The notes below the pieces were generated by a model that was given only the letters and a program-made list of their open reading frames with translations, searched no databases and was not told where the DNA came from. Shown one piece after another: positions 12,801 through 23,702 of a DNA stretch of 64,000 nt (its first letter is position 1; each line of letters begins with the position of its first letter). Source of the DNA: Ananas comosus (lineage: Eukaryota; Streptophyta; Magnoliopsida; Poales; Bromeliaceae); assembly GCF_001540865.1 (NCBI RefSeq), contig NC_033629.1, positions 10,976,733-11,040,732 on the forward strand, given 5' to 3'. Both the position numbers and the translations under genes were made by a program.

Positions 12801-15800
12801 CTCTTTTTCTCTCTCTGGTACGACACCCCAATGGTTCTAGCCGTACTCACTCAAAAAAGAGAGCCACAATGCCTATTTATAATGCTCAATTTAAAACGTA
12901 CTCCAATCCTAATATATTTAGGATTCATACTTTAATTAATATCCAAATCTATCTTAATCAATCTCTAATAGATTTAAATATTAATCCTAATCTAGTTAGG
13001 TTTATCCTCTAATTAATATTTAAATTTTAATTTATCTCAAACAGATTTAAATGGTAATTCTTATCCAAATAGGATTCAACTACAAATCTAACCAAATCCT
13101 AACTTATTGTAGCAATAATTGGAACACGTTGTACTACTATTCAGCACCCAAGATCATCCTAAGTTTCTAGTTTGTTTCACCTGTTGGGAATCCGGTACTC
13201 GCCCCGGTACCGGATCTCGTGAATCCGCAATCCGCTCCGATACCGACTGCTGTGGATCCGGTATCGATTATTGGGATTCCGCAACGGAAGCGCCAAATCG
13301 AATTTTTACCAATTTTTACCATAAATCCGTCTCCTCAGCAAAAGCTGATACAATCATAAAAGAGAGAAAAAAAAAACAAAACAGAAAATATGCGGGTAAA
13401 ATAAGATTCATTAAATAAGAGAAGATTACACCTGACTCCTCTTCTGCAACAGAGTAGCTACAACTCTAGCCCTCTTTTTGAATCTCTCCTATCTTTCTCT
13501 CGCCTTCTATAAACCCACAAAGAAGACCTCTCCGCGTGCATCCGTGCACAAGGTGCACTAAAATAACTCTCTCTCTCTTTTTCTCTCTCTGGTACGACAC
13601 CCCAATGGTTCTAGCCGTACTCACTCAAAAAAGAGAGCCACAATGCCTATTTATAATGCTCAATTTAAAACGTACTCCAATCCTAATATATTTAGGATTC
13701 ATACTTTAATTAATATCCAAATCTATCTTAATCAATCTCTAATAGATTTAAATATTAATCCTAATCTAGTTAGGTTTATCCTCTAATTAATATTTAAATT
13801 TTAATTTATCTCAAACAGATTTAAATGGTAATTCTTATCCAAATAGGATTCAACTACAAATCTAACCAAATCCTAACTTATTGTAGCAATAATTGGAACA
13901 CGTTGTACTACTATTCAGCACCCAAGATCATCCTAAGTTTCTAGTTTGTTTCACCTGTTGGGAATCCGGTACTCGCCCCGGTACCGGATCTCGTGAATCC
14001 GCAATCCGCTCCGATACCGACTGCTGTGGATCCGGTATCGATTATTGGGATTCCGCAACGGAAGCGCCAAATCGAATTTTTACCAATTTTTACCATAAAT
14101 CCGTCTCCTCAGCAAAAGCTGATACAATCATAAAAGAGAGAAAAAAAAAACAAAACAGAAAATATGCGGGTAAAATAAGATTCATTAAATAAGAGAAGAT
14201 TACACCTGACTCCTCTTCTGCAACAGAGTAGCTACAACTCTAGCCCTCTTTTTGAATCTCTCCTATCTTTCTCTCGCCTTCTATAAACCCACAAAGAAGA
14301 CCTCTCCGCGTGCATCCGTGCACAAGGTGCACTAAAATAACTCTCTCTCTCTTTTTCTCTCTCTGGTACGACACCCCAATGGTTCTAGCCGTACTCACTC
14401 AAAAAAGAGAGCCACAATGCCTATTTATAATGCTCAATTTAAAACGTACTCCAATCCTAATATATTTAGGATTCATACTTTAATTAATATCCAAATCTAT
14501 CTTAATCAATCTCTAATAGATTTAAATATTAATCCTAATCTAGTTAGGTTTATCCTCTAATTAATATTTAAATTTTAATTTATCTCAAACAGATTTAAAT
14601 GGTAATTCTTATCCAAATAGGATTCAACTACAAATCTAACCAAATCCTAACTTATTGTAGCAATAATTGGAACACGTTGTACTACTATTCAGCACCCAAG
14701 ATCATCCTAAGTTTCTAGTTTGTTTCACCTGTTGGGAATCCGGTACTCGCCCCGGTACCGGATCTCGTGAATCCGCAATCCGCTCCGATACCGACTGCTG
14801 TGGATCCGGTATCGATTATTGGGATTCCGCAACGGAAGCGCCAAATCGAATTTTTACCAATTTTTACCATAAATCCGTCTCCTCAGCAAAAGCTGATACA
14901 ATCATAAAAGAGAGAAAAAAAAAACAAAACAGAAAATATGCGGGTAAAATAAGATTCATTAAATAAGAGAAGATTACACCTGACTCCTCTTCTGCAACAG
15001 AGTAGCTACAACTCTAGCCCTCTTTTTGAATCTCTCCTATCTTTCTCTCGCCTTCTATAAACCCACAAAGAAGACCTCTCCGCGTGCATCCGTGCACAAG
15101 GTGCACTAAAATAACTCTCTCTCTCTTTTTCTCTCTCTGGTACGACACCCCAATGGTTCTAGCCGTACTCACTCAAAAAAGAGAGCCACAATGCCTATTT
15201 ATAATGCTCAATTTAAAACGTACTCCAATCCTAATATATTTAGGATTCATACTTTAATTAATATCCAAATCTATCTTAATCAATCTCTAATAGATTTAAA
15301 TATTAATCCTAATCTAGTTAGGTTTATCCTCTAATTAATATTTAAATTTTAATTTATCTCAAACAGATTTAAATGGTAATTCTTATCCAAATAGGATTCA
15401 ACTACAAATCTAACCAAATCCTAACTTATTGTAGCAATAATTGGAACACGTTGTACTACTATTCAGCACCCAAGATCATCCTAAGTTTCTAGTTTGTTTC
15501 ACCTGTTGGGAATCCGGTACTCGCCCCGGTACCGGATCTCGTGAATCCGCAATCCGCTCCGATACCGACTGCTGTGGATCCGGTATCGATTATTGGGATT
15601 CCGCAACGGAAGCGCCAAATCGAATTTTTACCAATTTTTACCATAAATCCGTCTCCTCAGCAAAAGCTGATACAATCATAAAAGAGAGAAAAAAAAAACA
15701 AAACAGAAAATATGCGGGTAAAATAAGATTCATTAAATAAGAGAAGATTACACCTGACTCCTCTTCTGCAACAGAGTAGCTACAACTCTAGCCCTCTTTT

Positions 15801-18230
15801 TGAATCTCTCCTATCTTTCTCTCGCCTTCTATAAACCCACAAAGAAGACCTCTCCGCGTGCATCCGTGCACAAGGTGCACTAAAATAACTCTCTCTCTCT
15901 TTTTCTCTCTCTGGTACGACACCCCAATGGTTCTAGCCGTACTCACTCAAAAAAGAGAGCCACAATGCCTATTTATAATGCTCAATTTAAAACGTACTCC
16001 AATCCTAATATATTTAGGATTCATACTTTAATTAATATCCAAATCTATCTTAATCAATCTCTAATAGATTTAAATATTAATCCTAATCTAGTTAGGTTTA
16101 TCCTCTAATTAATATTTAAATTTTAATTTATCTCAAACAGATTTAAATGGTAATTCTTATCCAAATAGGATTCAACTACAAATCTAACCAAATCCTAACT
16201 TATTGTAGCAATAATTGGAACACGTTGTACTACTATTCAGCACCCAAGATCATCCTAAGTTTCTAGTTTGTTTCACCTGTTGGGAATCCGGTACTCGCCC
16301 CGGTACCGGATCTCGTGAATCCGCAATCCGCTCCGATACCGACTGCTGTGGATCCGGTATCGATTATTGGGATTCCGCAACGGAAGCGCCAAATCGAATT
16401 TTTACCAATTTTTACCATAAATCCGTCTCCTCAGCAAAAGCTGATACAATCATAAAAGAGAGAAAAAAAAAACAAAACAGAAAATATGCGGGTAAAATAA
16501 GATTCATTAAATAAGAGAAGATTACACCTGACTCCTCTTCTGCAACAGAGTAGCTACAACTCTAGCCCTCTTTTTGAATCTCTCCTATCTTTCTCTCGCC
16601 TTCTATAAACCCACAAAGAAGACCTCTCCGCGTGCATCCGTGCACAAGGTGCACTAAAATAACTCTCTCTCTCTTTTTCTCTCTCTGGTACGACACCCCA
16701 ATGGTTCTAGCCGTACTCACTCAAAAAAGAGAGCCACAATGCCTATTTATAATGCTCAATTTAAAACGTACTCCAATCCTAATATATTTAGGATTCATAC
16801 TTTAATTAATATCCAAATCTATCTTAATCAATCTCTAATAGATTTAAATATTAATCCTAATCTAGTTAGGTTTATCCTCTAATTAATATTTAAATTTTAA
16901 TTTATCTCAAACAGATTTAAATGGTAATTCTTATCCAAATAGGATTCAACTACAAATCTAACCAAATCCTAACTTATTGTAGCAATAATTGGAACACGTT
17001 GTACTACTATTCAGCACCCAAGATCATCCTAAGTTTCTAGTTTGTTTCACCTGTTGGGAATCCGGTACTCGCCCCGGTACCGGATCTCGTGAATCCGCAA
17101 TCCGCTCCGATACCGACTGCTGTGGATCCGGTATCGATTATTGGGATTCCGCAACGGAAGCGCCAAATCGAATTTTTACCAATTTTTACCATAAATCCGT
17201 CTCCTCAGCAAAAGCTGATACAATCATAAAAGAGAGAAAAAAAAAACAAAACAGAAAATATGCGGGTAAAATAAGATTCATTAAATAAGAGAAGATTACA
17301 CCTGACTCCTCTTCTGCAACAGAGTAGCTACAACTCTAGCCCTCTTTTTGAATCTCTCCTATCTTTCTCTCGCCTTCTATAAACCCACAAAGAAGACCTC
17401 TCCGCGTGCATCCGTGCACAAGGTGCACTAAAATAACTCTCTCTCTCTTTTTCTCTCTCTGGTACGACACCCCAATGGTTCTAGCCGTACTCACTCAAAA
17501 AAGAGAGCCACAATGCCTATTTATAATGCTCAATTTAAAACGTACTCCAATCCTAATATATTTAGGATTCATACTTTAATTAATATCCAAATCTATCTTA
17601 ATCAATCTCTAATAGATTTAAATATTAATCCTAATCTAGTTAGGTTTATCCTCTAATTAATATTTAAATTTTAATTTATCTCAAACAGATTTAAATGGTA
17701 ATTCTTATCCAAATAGGATTCAACTACAAATCTAACCAAATCCTAACTTATTGTAGCAATAATTGGAACACGTTGTACTACTATTCAGCACCCAAGATCA
17801 TCCTAAGTTTCTAGTTTGTTTCACCTGTTGGGAATCCGGTACTCGCCCCGGTACCGGATCTCGTGAATCCGCAATCCGCTCCGATACCGACTGCTGTGGA
17901 TCCGGTATCGATTATTGGGATTCCGCAACGGAAGCGCCAAATCGAATTTTTACCAATTTTTACCATAAATCCGTCTCCTCAGCAAAAGCTGATACAATCA
18001 TAAAAGAGAGAAAAAAAAAACAAAACAGAAAATATGCGGGTAAAATAAGATTCATTAAATAAGAGAAGATTACACCTGACTCCTCTTCTGCAACAGAGTA
18101 GCTACAACTCTAGCCCTCTTTTTGAATCTCTCCTATCTTTCTCTCGCCTTCTATAAACCCACAAAGAAGACCTCTCCGCGTGCATCCGTGCACAAGGTGC
18201 ACTAAAATAACTCTCTCTCTCTTTTTCTCT
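3894..18230 (-). repeat. Tandem array of a 774-bp LTR-derived unit, 18 full copies plus a 405-bp partial copy
   Basis: Units start at 3894, 4668, 5442 and every 774 bp to 17826; the last is cut off at the N at 18231. I see no difference among units 2-19; unit 1 differs at two bases near 3929-3937. Read on the minus strand, the unit has LTR architecture: an AT-rich part, a TATAAATAGGC box, a CT/GA-rich transcribed part, then GCTTCCGTTGCGGAATCCC and an end at CCCAACA. About 55-80 bp of non-LTR-like spacer separates the LTR parts. There is no primer-binding site, polyprotein or polypurine tract. Each unit carries a fortuitous 99-codon frame (4605-4904 and every 774 bp) that resembles nothing and is not a gene. 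Exact identity means very recent amplification or an assembly artefact. Confidence 0.9.
4361..4367 (-). promoter_or_regulatory. Minus-strand TATA box of the LTR-like unit (repeated every 774 bp)
   Basis: On the minus strand this reads TATAAAT in the context GCATTATAAATAGGCATTG, a good plant TATA box. It sits between an AT-rich (U3-like) and a CT/GA-rich (R/U5-like) segment. If active, transcripts from unit 1 would run back through pseudogene A in antisense. Activity is inferred. Confidence 0.4.
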
Positions 18231-18231
18231 N
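18231..18231. other. Single-N assembly join at the end of the 774-bp array
   Basis: The array stops mid-unit at one N and unrelated sequence follows, so contiguity across this point is unproven. Confidence 0.85.
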
Positions 18232-18699
18232 GGATCAAACAAGGGAAGGGGAGACTCACCTTGATCTCCACTGGTTAGGGCTCAAAGAGAGCAGCTAAGG
18301 GGGCTGGGGTCACCTATATAGGTGTTGTAACAATTGCAAATACACCCCTCCCCGAAACAGCCCAAACTGTACTGCGTACCGGTACACGGGTTTGTGTACC
18401 GGTACACATCCCACGGACCAGCCCAACCCGAGCCTTGGGTTGGCGCTCTGGCTGCCAGGGTCGATGGCTGTACCGGTACAGCCATCACCGCGTACCGGTA
18501 CGCCACCCAGAAATTGCAAACCGAGAGCAGCCTAAGTCCTCCACTTTGGCGACCTTAGTGCTACTTGAAATACCACAATTCTCGGGATACGAGCCATAGG
18601 TCTGAACACTGTTTACGACCCACCAGAAAATCTGGAAAAACTCATAACACCAGCCATACACTCGAACCTCGCAATTTGCAAAGGTCCAGTGCGTTACAG
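18232..18699. other. Unassigned GC-richer segment with four GTACCGGTAC palindromes
   Basis: No gene is recognisable. Four palindromes centred on ACCGGT occur in 130 bp: 18376-18385 (10 bp), 18393-18408 (16 bp), 18463-18486 (24 bp, perfect) and 18490-18503 (14 bp). A TATATAG run at 18315-18321 and the junction with an LTR copy on the right suggest retroelement-related DNA, but I cannot name it. Confidence 0.5.
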
Positions 18700-19384
18700 C
18701 TATGGATCCGGCACCGATTGTTGGGATTTCGCAACGAAAGCGTCAAATCGGGATTTTTACCATAAACCCATCTCCTCAGTAGAAGCTGATGCAATCATAA
18801 AAGAGAAAGATATGCGGATAAAATAATCATAAAAGAGAAAAATATACGGGTAAAATAAGATTCATTAAATAAAAGAAGATTACACCTGACTCCTTTTCTG
18901 CACAGAGTAGTTACAACCTGAGCCCTCTTTCTGAATCTCTCATACCGTTCTCTCGTCTTCTATACTCTCAGAAGATATCTCTCTCATCCTGTGCATTCGT
19001 GCACAAGGTATACCAATGACCCACGGCTACGAAAGCCACACACGTCCTCTTGCACCCATGCATTAGGTGCAACCAAAATCATGACGATCTTGGCCATGCT
19101 ATATAGGTGTGGCTAATCCATACCATCACCAAAATAATAACACCAATGCTATATTTATAACTTACATGATAAAAAAACTACCCAAATCCTAGTATAATTA
19201 GGATTCCTACTCTGATAAATATTTAAATCTATATTTAGTTTATCTCAATAGATTTAAATATTTATCATAATCTAGTTAGATTTATACTCCAATTAATATT
19301 TAAATTTTAATTTATCTTCAACAGATTTAAATATTAATCATAATCCAAATAGAATTCAACTATAAATCTAACTAAATCCTAACA
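18700..19384 (-). mobile_element. Diverged solo copy of the 774-bp-unit LTR
   Basis: From TATGGATCCGGCACCGAT through TGTTGGGATTTCGCAAC to AAATCCTAACA, this aligns along most of the 774-bp unit with many substitutions and small indels. It includes a duplicated ATAAAATAATCATAAAAGAG stretch near 18795-18850. On the minus strand it begins TGTTAGGATTT and ends near CCCAACA, as an LTR should. The right flank (19385) continues exactly as pseudogene A's upstream repeat does from 1243, so the LTR abuts the segmental duplication. I found no clear 5-bp target duplication. Confidence 0.7.
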
Positions 19385-19902
19385 ATCGGGGTGCAAGATA
19401 TACACTCTTCTTTTGGGATGTACATGTGGAATTCCTCATTTGAGCAATACTATTGATACATATATTTTACACCTTACTTATTCAAAAGCCATTAATTTTT
19501 ATTTGTCATATCAATATTTTTTATTTTTACTAAAAATTATTTAAATTTTTGTGAACTCTAAAATTATGGGTGTAAGATCTTTTCCCCCTTTTCGGGTGTA
19601 TAAGTAGAATTTTTATTTGAGCAATTGTATTGCTATAACTCAAAGTGGGGTATATATTTTATACCCACTTTATCTAAAGGTCATTAATTTTTTTTACTTG
19701 TCACATTAATTTTTTTTACTAAAATATTTGAATTTTTGTGAATTTTAGAATGGAGGGTATAAGATTACACCACTTTTGGTGTGTACAAATAGAAGTTTTT
19801 ATTTGAGCAATGTTTTTGGTACACTCCAAAGTGGAGTATATATTTTATACCATTTTATCCAAATATTTTTGAGCAATATTTTTGGTACACCTCTTCTTTG
19901 GT
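19385..19902. repeat. Second copy of the upstream degenerate repeat (paralogue of 1243-1757)
   Basis: The stretch from ATCGGGGTGCAAGATATACA onward is nearly colinear with 1243-1757, with scattered substitutions. It lacks the 190-bp MITE present at 1758-1947. It marks a segmental duplication shared by the regions upstream of pseudogenes A and B. Confidence 0.8.
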
Positions 19903-20150
19903 ACTCTATCCCTCCCTCGGTCTTTTCATTAATTTTTTAAAATAATTTGTAATGCAAATGCTTTACCTATAGGCGACAGTTGATAGGTTCTCTTTTGGAG
20001 TTTGAATTCAAAAGTGGCACTGGTGTGTGTTGCACTACCTTATTGTTGTAGAGGACGTGATTAATGTTCGAACTGTCGTGGTTACTTGCAAATAAAAAGT
20101 CTGAAGTTTTTGCTGTTTGGAGGAAGCGGAAATGTTAGGGGTGATGAGAC
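19903..20150 (+). repeat. Block matching the ABCB28 exon 1/intron 1 junction (copy B)
   Basis: It matches 25677-25925 in ABCB28 intron 1 at about 90 percent by eye, including GGCGACAGTTGATAGGTTCT, GAGGACGTGATTAATGTTCG and a GGAGGAAGC(G/A)GAAATGTTAG end. Relative to the intron it has an extra CACTGGTGTGTGTTGCAC stretch and lacks a GGGCCTGTTTGGTTCTG insert. The match just before it (CCTCTTCTTTGG against the exon 1 run CCTCTTCTCTGG) reaches into coding sequence. Confidence 0.65.
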
Positions 20151-20444
20151 TTGATCATGGCAACAGGATCTTTTTGTTTCTTGTGAACCGTAAACCGCCC
20201 TGGCGGATCTCTTTCTAACCGCAGAGCGCTTGCGTTTGCTTTAACAAAGAAGAAAGTCGGCCAGGAACGTCCCGTAAAGTCATGGGGCTGCCATGACCCA
20301 GGGAATTATCCCGCTGGTCTTTGACGGTCTTGATAATCACCTCGCCAGTTAAAAAACTAGCGGCAACGGCATTCTTGATCATATCTCAGATCGGCTTGGA
20401 TTGAGGTGGCTGAACAAGAGCATCCTTGATCACATTTCTATTTT
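20151..20444 (-). other. Unidentified segment with possible coding ancestry
   Basis: This stretch is more GC-rich and less repetitive than its surroundings. On the minus strand one frame gives about 45 codons (around NAVAASFLTGEVIIKTVKD and on through LGHGSPM) interrupted by stops on both sides. It vaguely recalls a chaperonin C-terminal tail, but the resemblance is too weak to name. A captured gene or organelle fragment is possible. Confidence 0.25.
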
Positions 20445-20612
20445 AAATTTTAAATATTTATATTTATATTTAAAAATTAAATAGGGGTGGGATTAGCTAA
20501 TCCCACCCCTTCCAAGTGTGGGGTAGGTTTAGCTAACCCCACCCTAAAAAATGTGTTTTGGGTTAAATGGGATAACCCCTTATCCCCTTTTAACCCCGAA
20601 CCAAACAATGGT
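20445..20612. mobile_element. Truncated Tourist-like MITE (GTTTGG-terminus family)
   Basis: GGGATTAGCTAATCCCACCC, TAGCTAACCCCACC and the terminal AACCCCGAACCAAACAATGG match the right halves of the elements at 251-662 and 31015-31384. The left terminus is missing. Confidence 0.55.
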
Positions 20613-21326
20613 TAATTTAAATTGTAAAAAACTAAGCTCTTTACTTTTGTTAGTGCTCTAGCATAACCGCCTCAACCATGCCTCTAGCTTACGCTCCCCC
20701 TCTATATAATTGCTGGCCACTGGGATATCCCTTAGAGCAAACTAGTGAAGGACCACGCGTTGCGGCGAAATAATTTCGTAAAAATATATAAATAAATTAA
20801 TAAAGTAAAGAAAGAAAAAAAAGAGTCAAAGAATTATATATAAAAAAAAACTGAAGAATAAGAAACTATTGCTGCAATAAAAATATAAGAATAAATTATA
20901 GGAAGGAGGTCTAAAAGAAATAAGGACAAAAACCATACGAATTTATTATCTTGACTATTAAAAAATAGTATTGATATATACGATAAACTTTTATATTTAT
21001 TTGTTATATTGATTATTAAAAAATAGAATTGATCAATGCGATAAAATTTTACACTTGATATAGGTAAAAATAAAAAATATTAAAAAAAATAAAAAAAGAA
21101 AGTAAGAGAGAGAGGGAGAGGGCCGGAGTGAGAGTGTTGAGAGAAAAAAAAAAAAGTAAAAGAGTGAGAGAGGGAGTGAGAGAGAGAGAGAAAAAAAAAA
21201 GAAAAAGAGATGGAGCCCACTGGCCCTACCAAAACCCGGGAAGAGCACCTTTCATATAGTGTTATAGACTAGGCTTTTTATTCAATTATTTAATATAATA
21301 GATAATAGATTTCTCACGACTTAAGA
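20613..21326. other. Intergenic, AT-rich, with a GA-rich stretch
   Basis: Nothing gene-like is seen. Around 21070-21210 there is a GA/AAAG-rich low-complexity run. The block just upstream of 21327 is probably the decayed promoter region of pseudogene B. Confidence 0.6.
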
Positions 21327-22953
21327 ATGGAGAAACTCCCACCACTACCATCCTTCACATTCTCTTCTCTTCCATTCTTTTAATAATACTTTTGTTCGCG
21401 TCCATTTCCTCTAGTGCAAGTCCAAATGAGTCTGCACAGTTGTTGCAGACTTATGTTGTCTGAGTGCAACCTCCCGCGGCCGTCGTCAATGGCAGCTTCG
21501 ACCAGCTACAGAGTTGGTATCGGTTGTTCATATCTGCGTCTACAGCAGACCCGGGCGAGTCACGACTGGTTCACGCCTACAGCGAAGTCTTCATCGGTTT
21601 CGCGACAAAGCTCACCCGATCCGAACTTAAATCCATGCAAAAGAGAGAAGAATTTGTACGTGCTTTTCCTGACCGGAATCTCCGCCTCCTGATCACTCAC
21701 ACACCGTCATTCTTGGGCCTCAGACCCGGCGTCGGCCTTTGGAATGCCTCCACACTTGGCCGCGGGGTCATCATTGGCATACTCGACACCGGCATCGCCC
21801 CCACCCCTTCCTTCTTTGACGACGGCGTTCCGCCTCCCCCGGCCAAGTGGAAGGGCTCGTGCGTCTTCGAGGCCGGCTGCAACAAGAAGCTCATTTGCAC
21901 ATGCTTGTTGCCGAAAGGCGGCCAGTCCCCTTTCGATGAAGAAGGGCACGGGACCCACAAGGCCAGCACGGCAGCCAGAAACTTCGTGCCGGGCGCAAGG
22001 GCGTGCGGACAGGCCGGTGGAACTGCGGGCGGGATGGCGCCGCACGCCCACGTTGTTCATGGTGTGCGGCAATTTCGGGCAATTCGTAGAAGATGTGCTC
22101 GTGGGATTGGACGCCGCCGTCAAGGACGGGGTCAACATAATCTCCATCTCTTTAGGCGCTAATTCTATCAGGACGTGATCGCCATCGGTGCTTTCGGCGC
22201 CTTTGAGAAAGGCATAGTCGTCAACTGCGCTACTGGTAATATCCAAACAACTCCCATTATTCATCTCTAGTTTCTTTCTGAACTTTGCTACTATGTAGCA
22301 GCTTAACAAACTTATTATTGTACTTAGTAAATTCATAAAAATAATTGTATTAGTTCATATAAAAATAATTGTATTATATTTAGTAAATTCATAAATTATT
22401 TCATAGTTTTTCAAAAAAATTTTAAAAAATTTGTAGAGTACTGGTCGCCGGCCGCCGTCAAGTCGGCAATCATCACCACATCGGATGACAGAGGTCAGGA
22501 CGGGGAAACCATCCTAGACGAGGTTCATTGGAAGGCCAGCTTCTTTACCTTAGGGGCTGGACACGTAAACCTTTAAAAAACCGCCGACCCGGTCTGGTTT
22601 ATGACATCACTGTTGATGATTTTATCGGCAAGATTTATGGACAGAAGGGCTCGGTTATCATCACCTGGAGGCTTGACGTGTCCTGCTCGAAGGTGAAGCA
22701 AAAGTCGGCAAGGAAGCTGAACCTGCTGTCGATGGTGGCCTTTCGAGCGTCGAGTCCGTGGACAATGACTAGCATCGTGACCAATTTGGGGCCTACAACT
22801 TGGGACACCGCTAAAACCGACATCTCGGAGGCAGTGACAGTCAAAGTCTCGCCACCAACTCTGAGTTTCGCCACAGTCGGCAAAAAGAAGACCTTCGATG
22901 TGAGCATAGGATGGAGCGGCCGCCCATCTGATGCTCACAATGTGCCGGTCTGA
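21327..22953 (+). pseudogene. Subtilisin-like protease pseudogene copy B
   Basis: It starts with ATG in the context AAGAATGGAGAAACTCCC, shared with copy C. Recognisable parts are the remains of a signal peptide, a propeptide (LQSWYRLF, LVHAYSEVFIGF), the catalytic Asp in GILDTGIAPTPSFFDDG, the His in GHGTHKAS, and a C-terminal part with GAGHVN, RPGLVYDITVDDFI and a Fn3-like end (VKVSPPTLSFATVGKKKTF). Defects: frameshift in the signal peptide, a TGA for Arg in the propeptide (YVV*VQPP), frameshifts near 22060 and 22160, and a stop after GHVNL. About 745 bp equivalent to 3078-3820 of copy A is deleted, including the PA-like region and the catalytic Ser, so the phase-1 intron start (22236) now runs directly to WSPAAVKSAIITTSD at about 22437. 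Inactive. Confidence 0.9.
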
Positions 22954-22957
22954 CACC

Positions 22958-23702
22958 CATCGCAAGTGGCGCCATCCCGACCGCAGTTCCGCCGGCCTGT
23001 CCGCACATCCCCGCACCTAGCACGAAGTTTCCGGCTGCCGTGCTGGCTGTGTGGTTCCCGTGCCCATCTTCATCGAAGGGGAATTGGCTGCCTTTCGCCA
23101 ACAAGCATGCGCCAATGAGCTTCTTGTTGCAGCCGGCCTCGAAGTCACACGAGCCCTTCCACTTGGCCAAGGGAGGCGGAACACCGTCGTCAGAGAAGGA
23201 AGGGCGGGTGGGGGCGATGCCGGTGTCGAGTATTCCGATGATGACCCCGCGGCCGAGTGCGGAGGCATTCCAAAGGCCGACGCCGGGTCGGAGGCCCAGG
23301 AACGACGACATGTGAGTGGTCAGAAGACGGAGATTCCGGTCAGGAAATGCGCGCACAAATTCTTCTCTCTTTTGCATGGATTTAAGTTCGGATCGGGTGA
23401 GCTTCGCCGCAAAAACCGATGAAGACTTCGCTGTAGGCATGAACCAGTCGCGATTTGCCTGCATCTGCTGTAGACACAGATATGAACGACTGGTACCAAC
23501 TCTGTAGCTGGTGGAAGCCGCCATTGACGACCACCGCGGGAGGTTGCACACGGACAACATAAGTCTGCAACAACTGTTCAGACTCATTTGAGCTTGCATT
23601 AGAGGGAATGGACGCGAACAAGAGCATTAGAAAGAAGGAAAGAGAAGAGCGAAGGAAAGAGAAGAGTACGCAAAAGGTCGGTACTAGTGGGAGTTTCTCC
23701 AT
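22958..23702 (-). pseudogene. Subtilisin-like protease pseudogene copy C (5' fragment, inverted)
   Basis: On the minus strand, from ATG at 23702, it encodes a good hydrophobic signal peptide (RSSLSFFLMLLFAS), a propeptide (LLQTYVVRVQPP, LQSWYQSFI, HAYSEVFIGF), the catalytic Asp in GILDTGIAPTRPSFSDDG and a His motif reading GHGNHTAS (Asn replaces the usual Thr). One extra T in the GGTTTTTGCGG run near 23420 shifts the frame after VFIGF. The copy breaks off at the position corresponding to APHAHLAM in copy A, right at the 3' end of copy B. The PA-like region, catalytic Ser and C-terminus are absent. It has the least decayed N-terminus of the three. Confidence 0.88.

Larger units (their letters stand above)
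21327..23702. repeat. Long inverted repeat formed by subtilase copies B and C
   Basis: The first about 735 bp of B (21327 to about 22060) and the whole of C (23702 to 22958) are homologous in opposite orientation, at about 90 percent by eye, around a spacer of about 900 bp. A read-through transcript could fold into a long hairpin. Confidence 0.8.

Noticed and set aside
4605..17826. A 99-codon open frame repeated every 774 bp (18 times)
   Set aside because: It lies in LTR-like non-coding sequence, crosses the LTR border, has no family resemblance, and recurs only because the DNA repeat is identical.
3894..18230. The array as a CRISPR or a classical centromeric satellite
   Set aside because: Units are 774 bp with no spacer diversity, in a plant context, and show LTR structure; nothing indicates a centromere.
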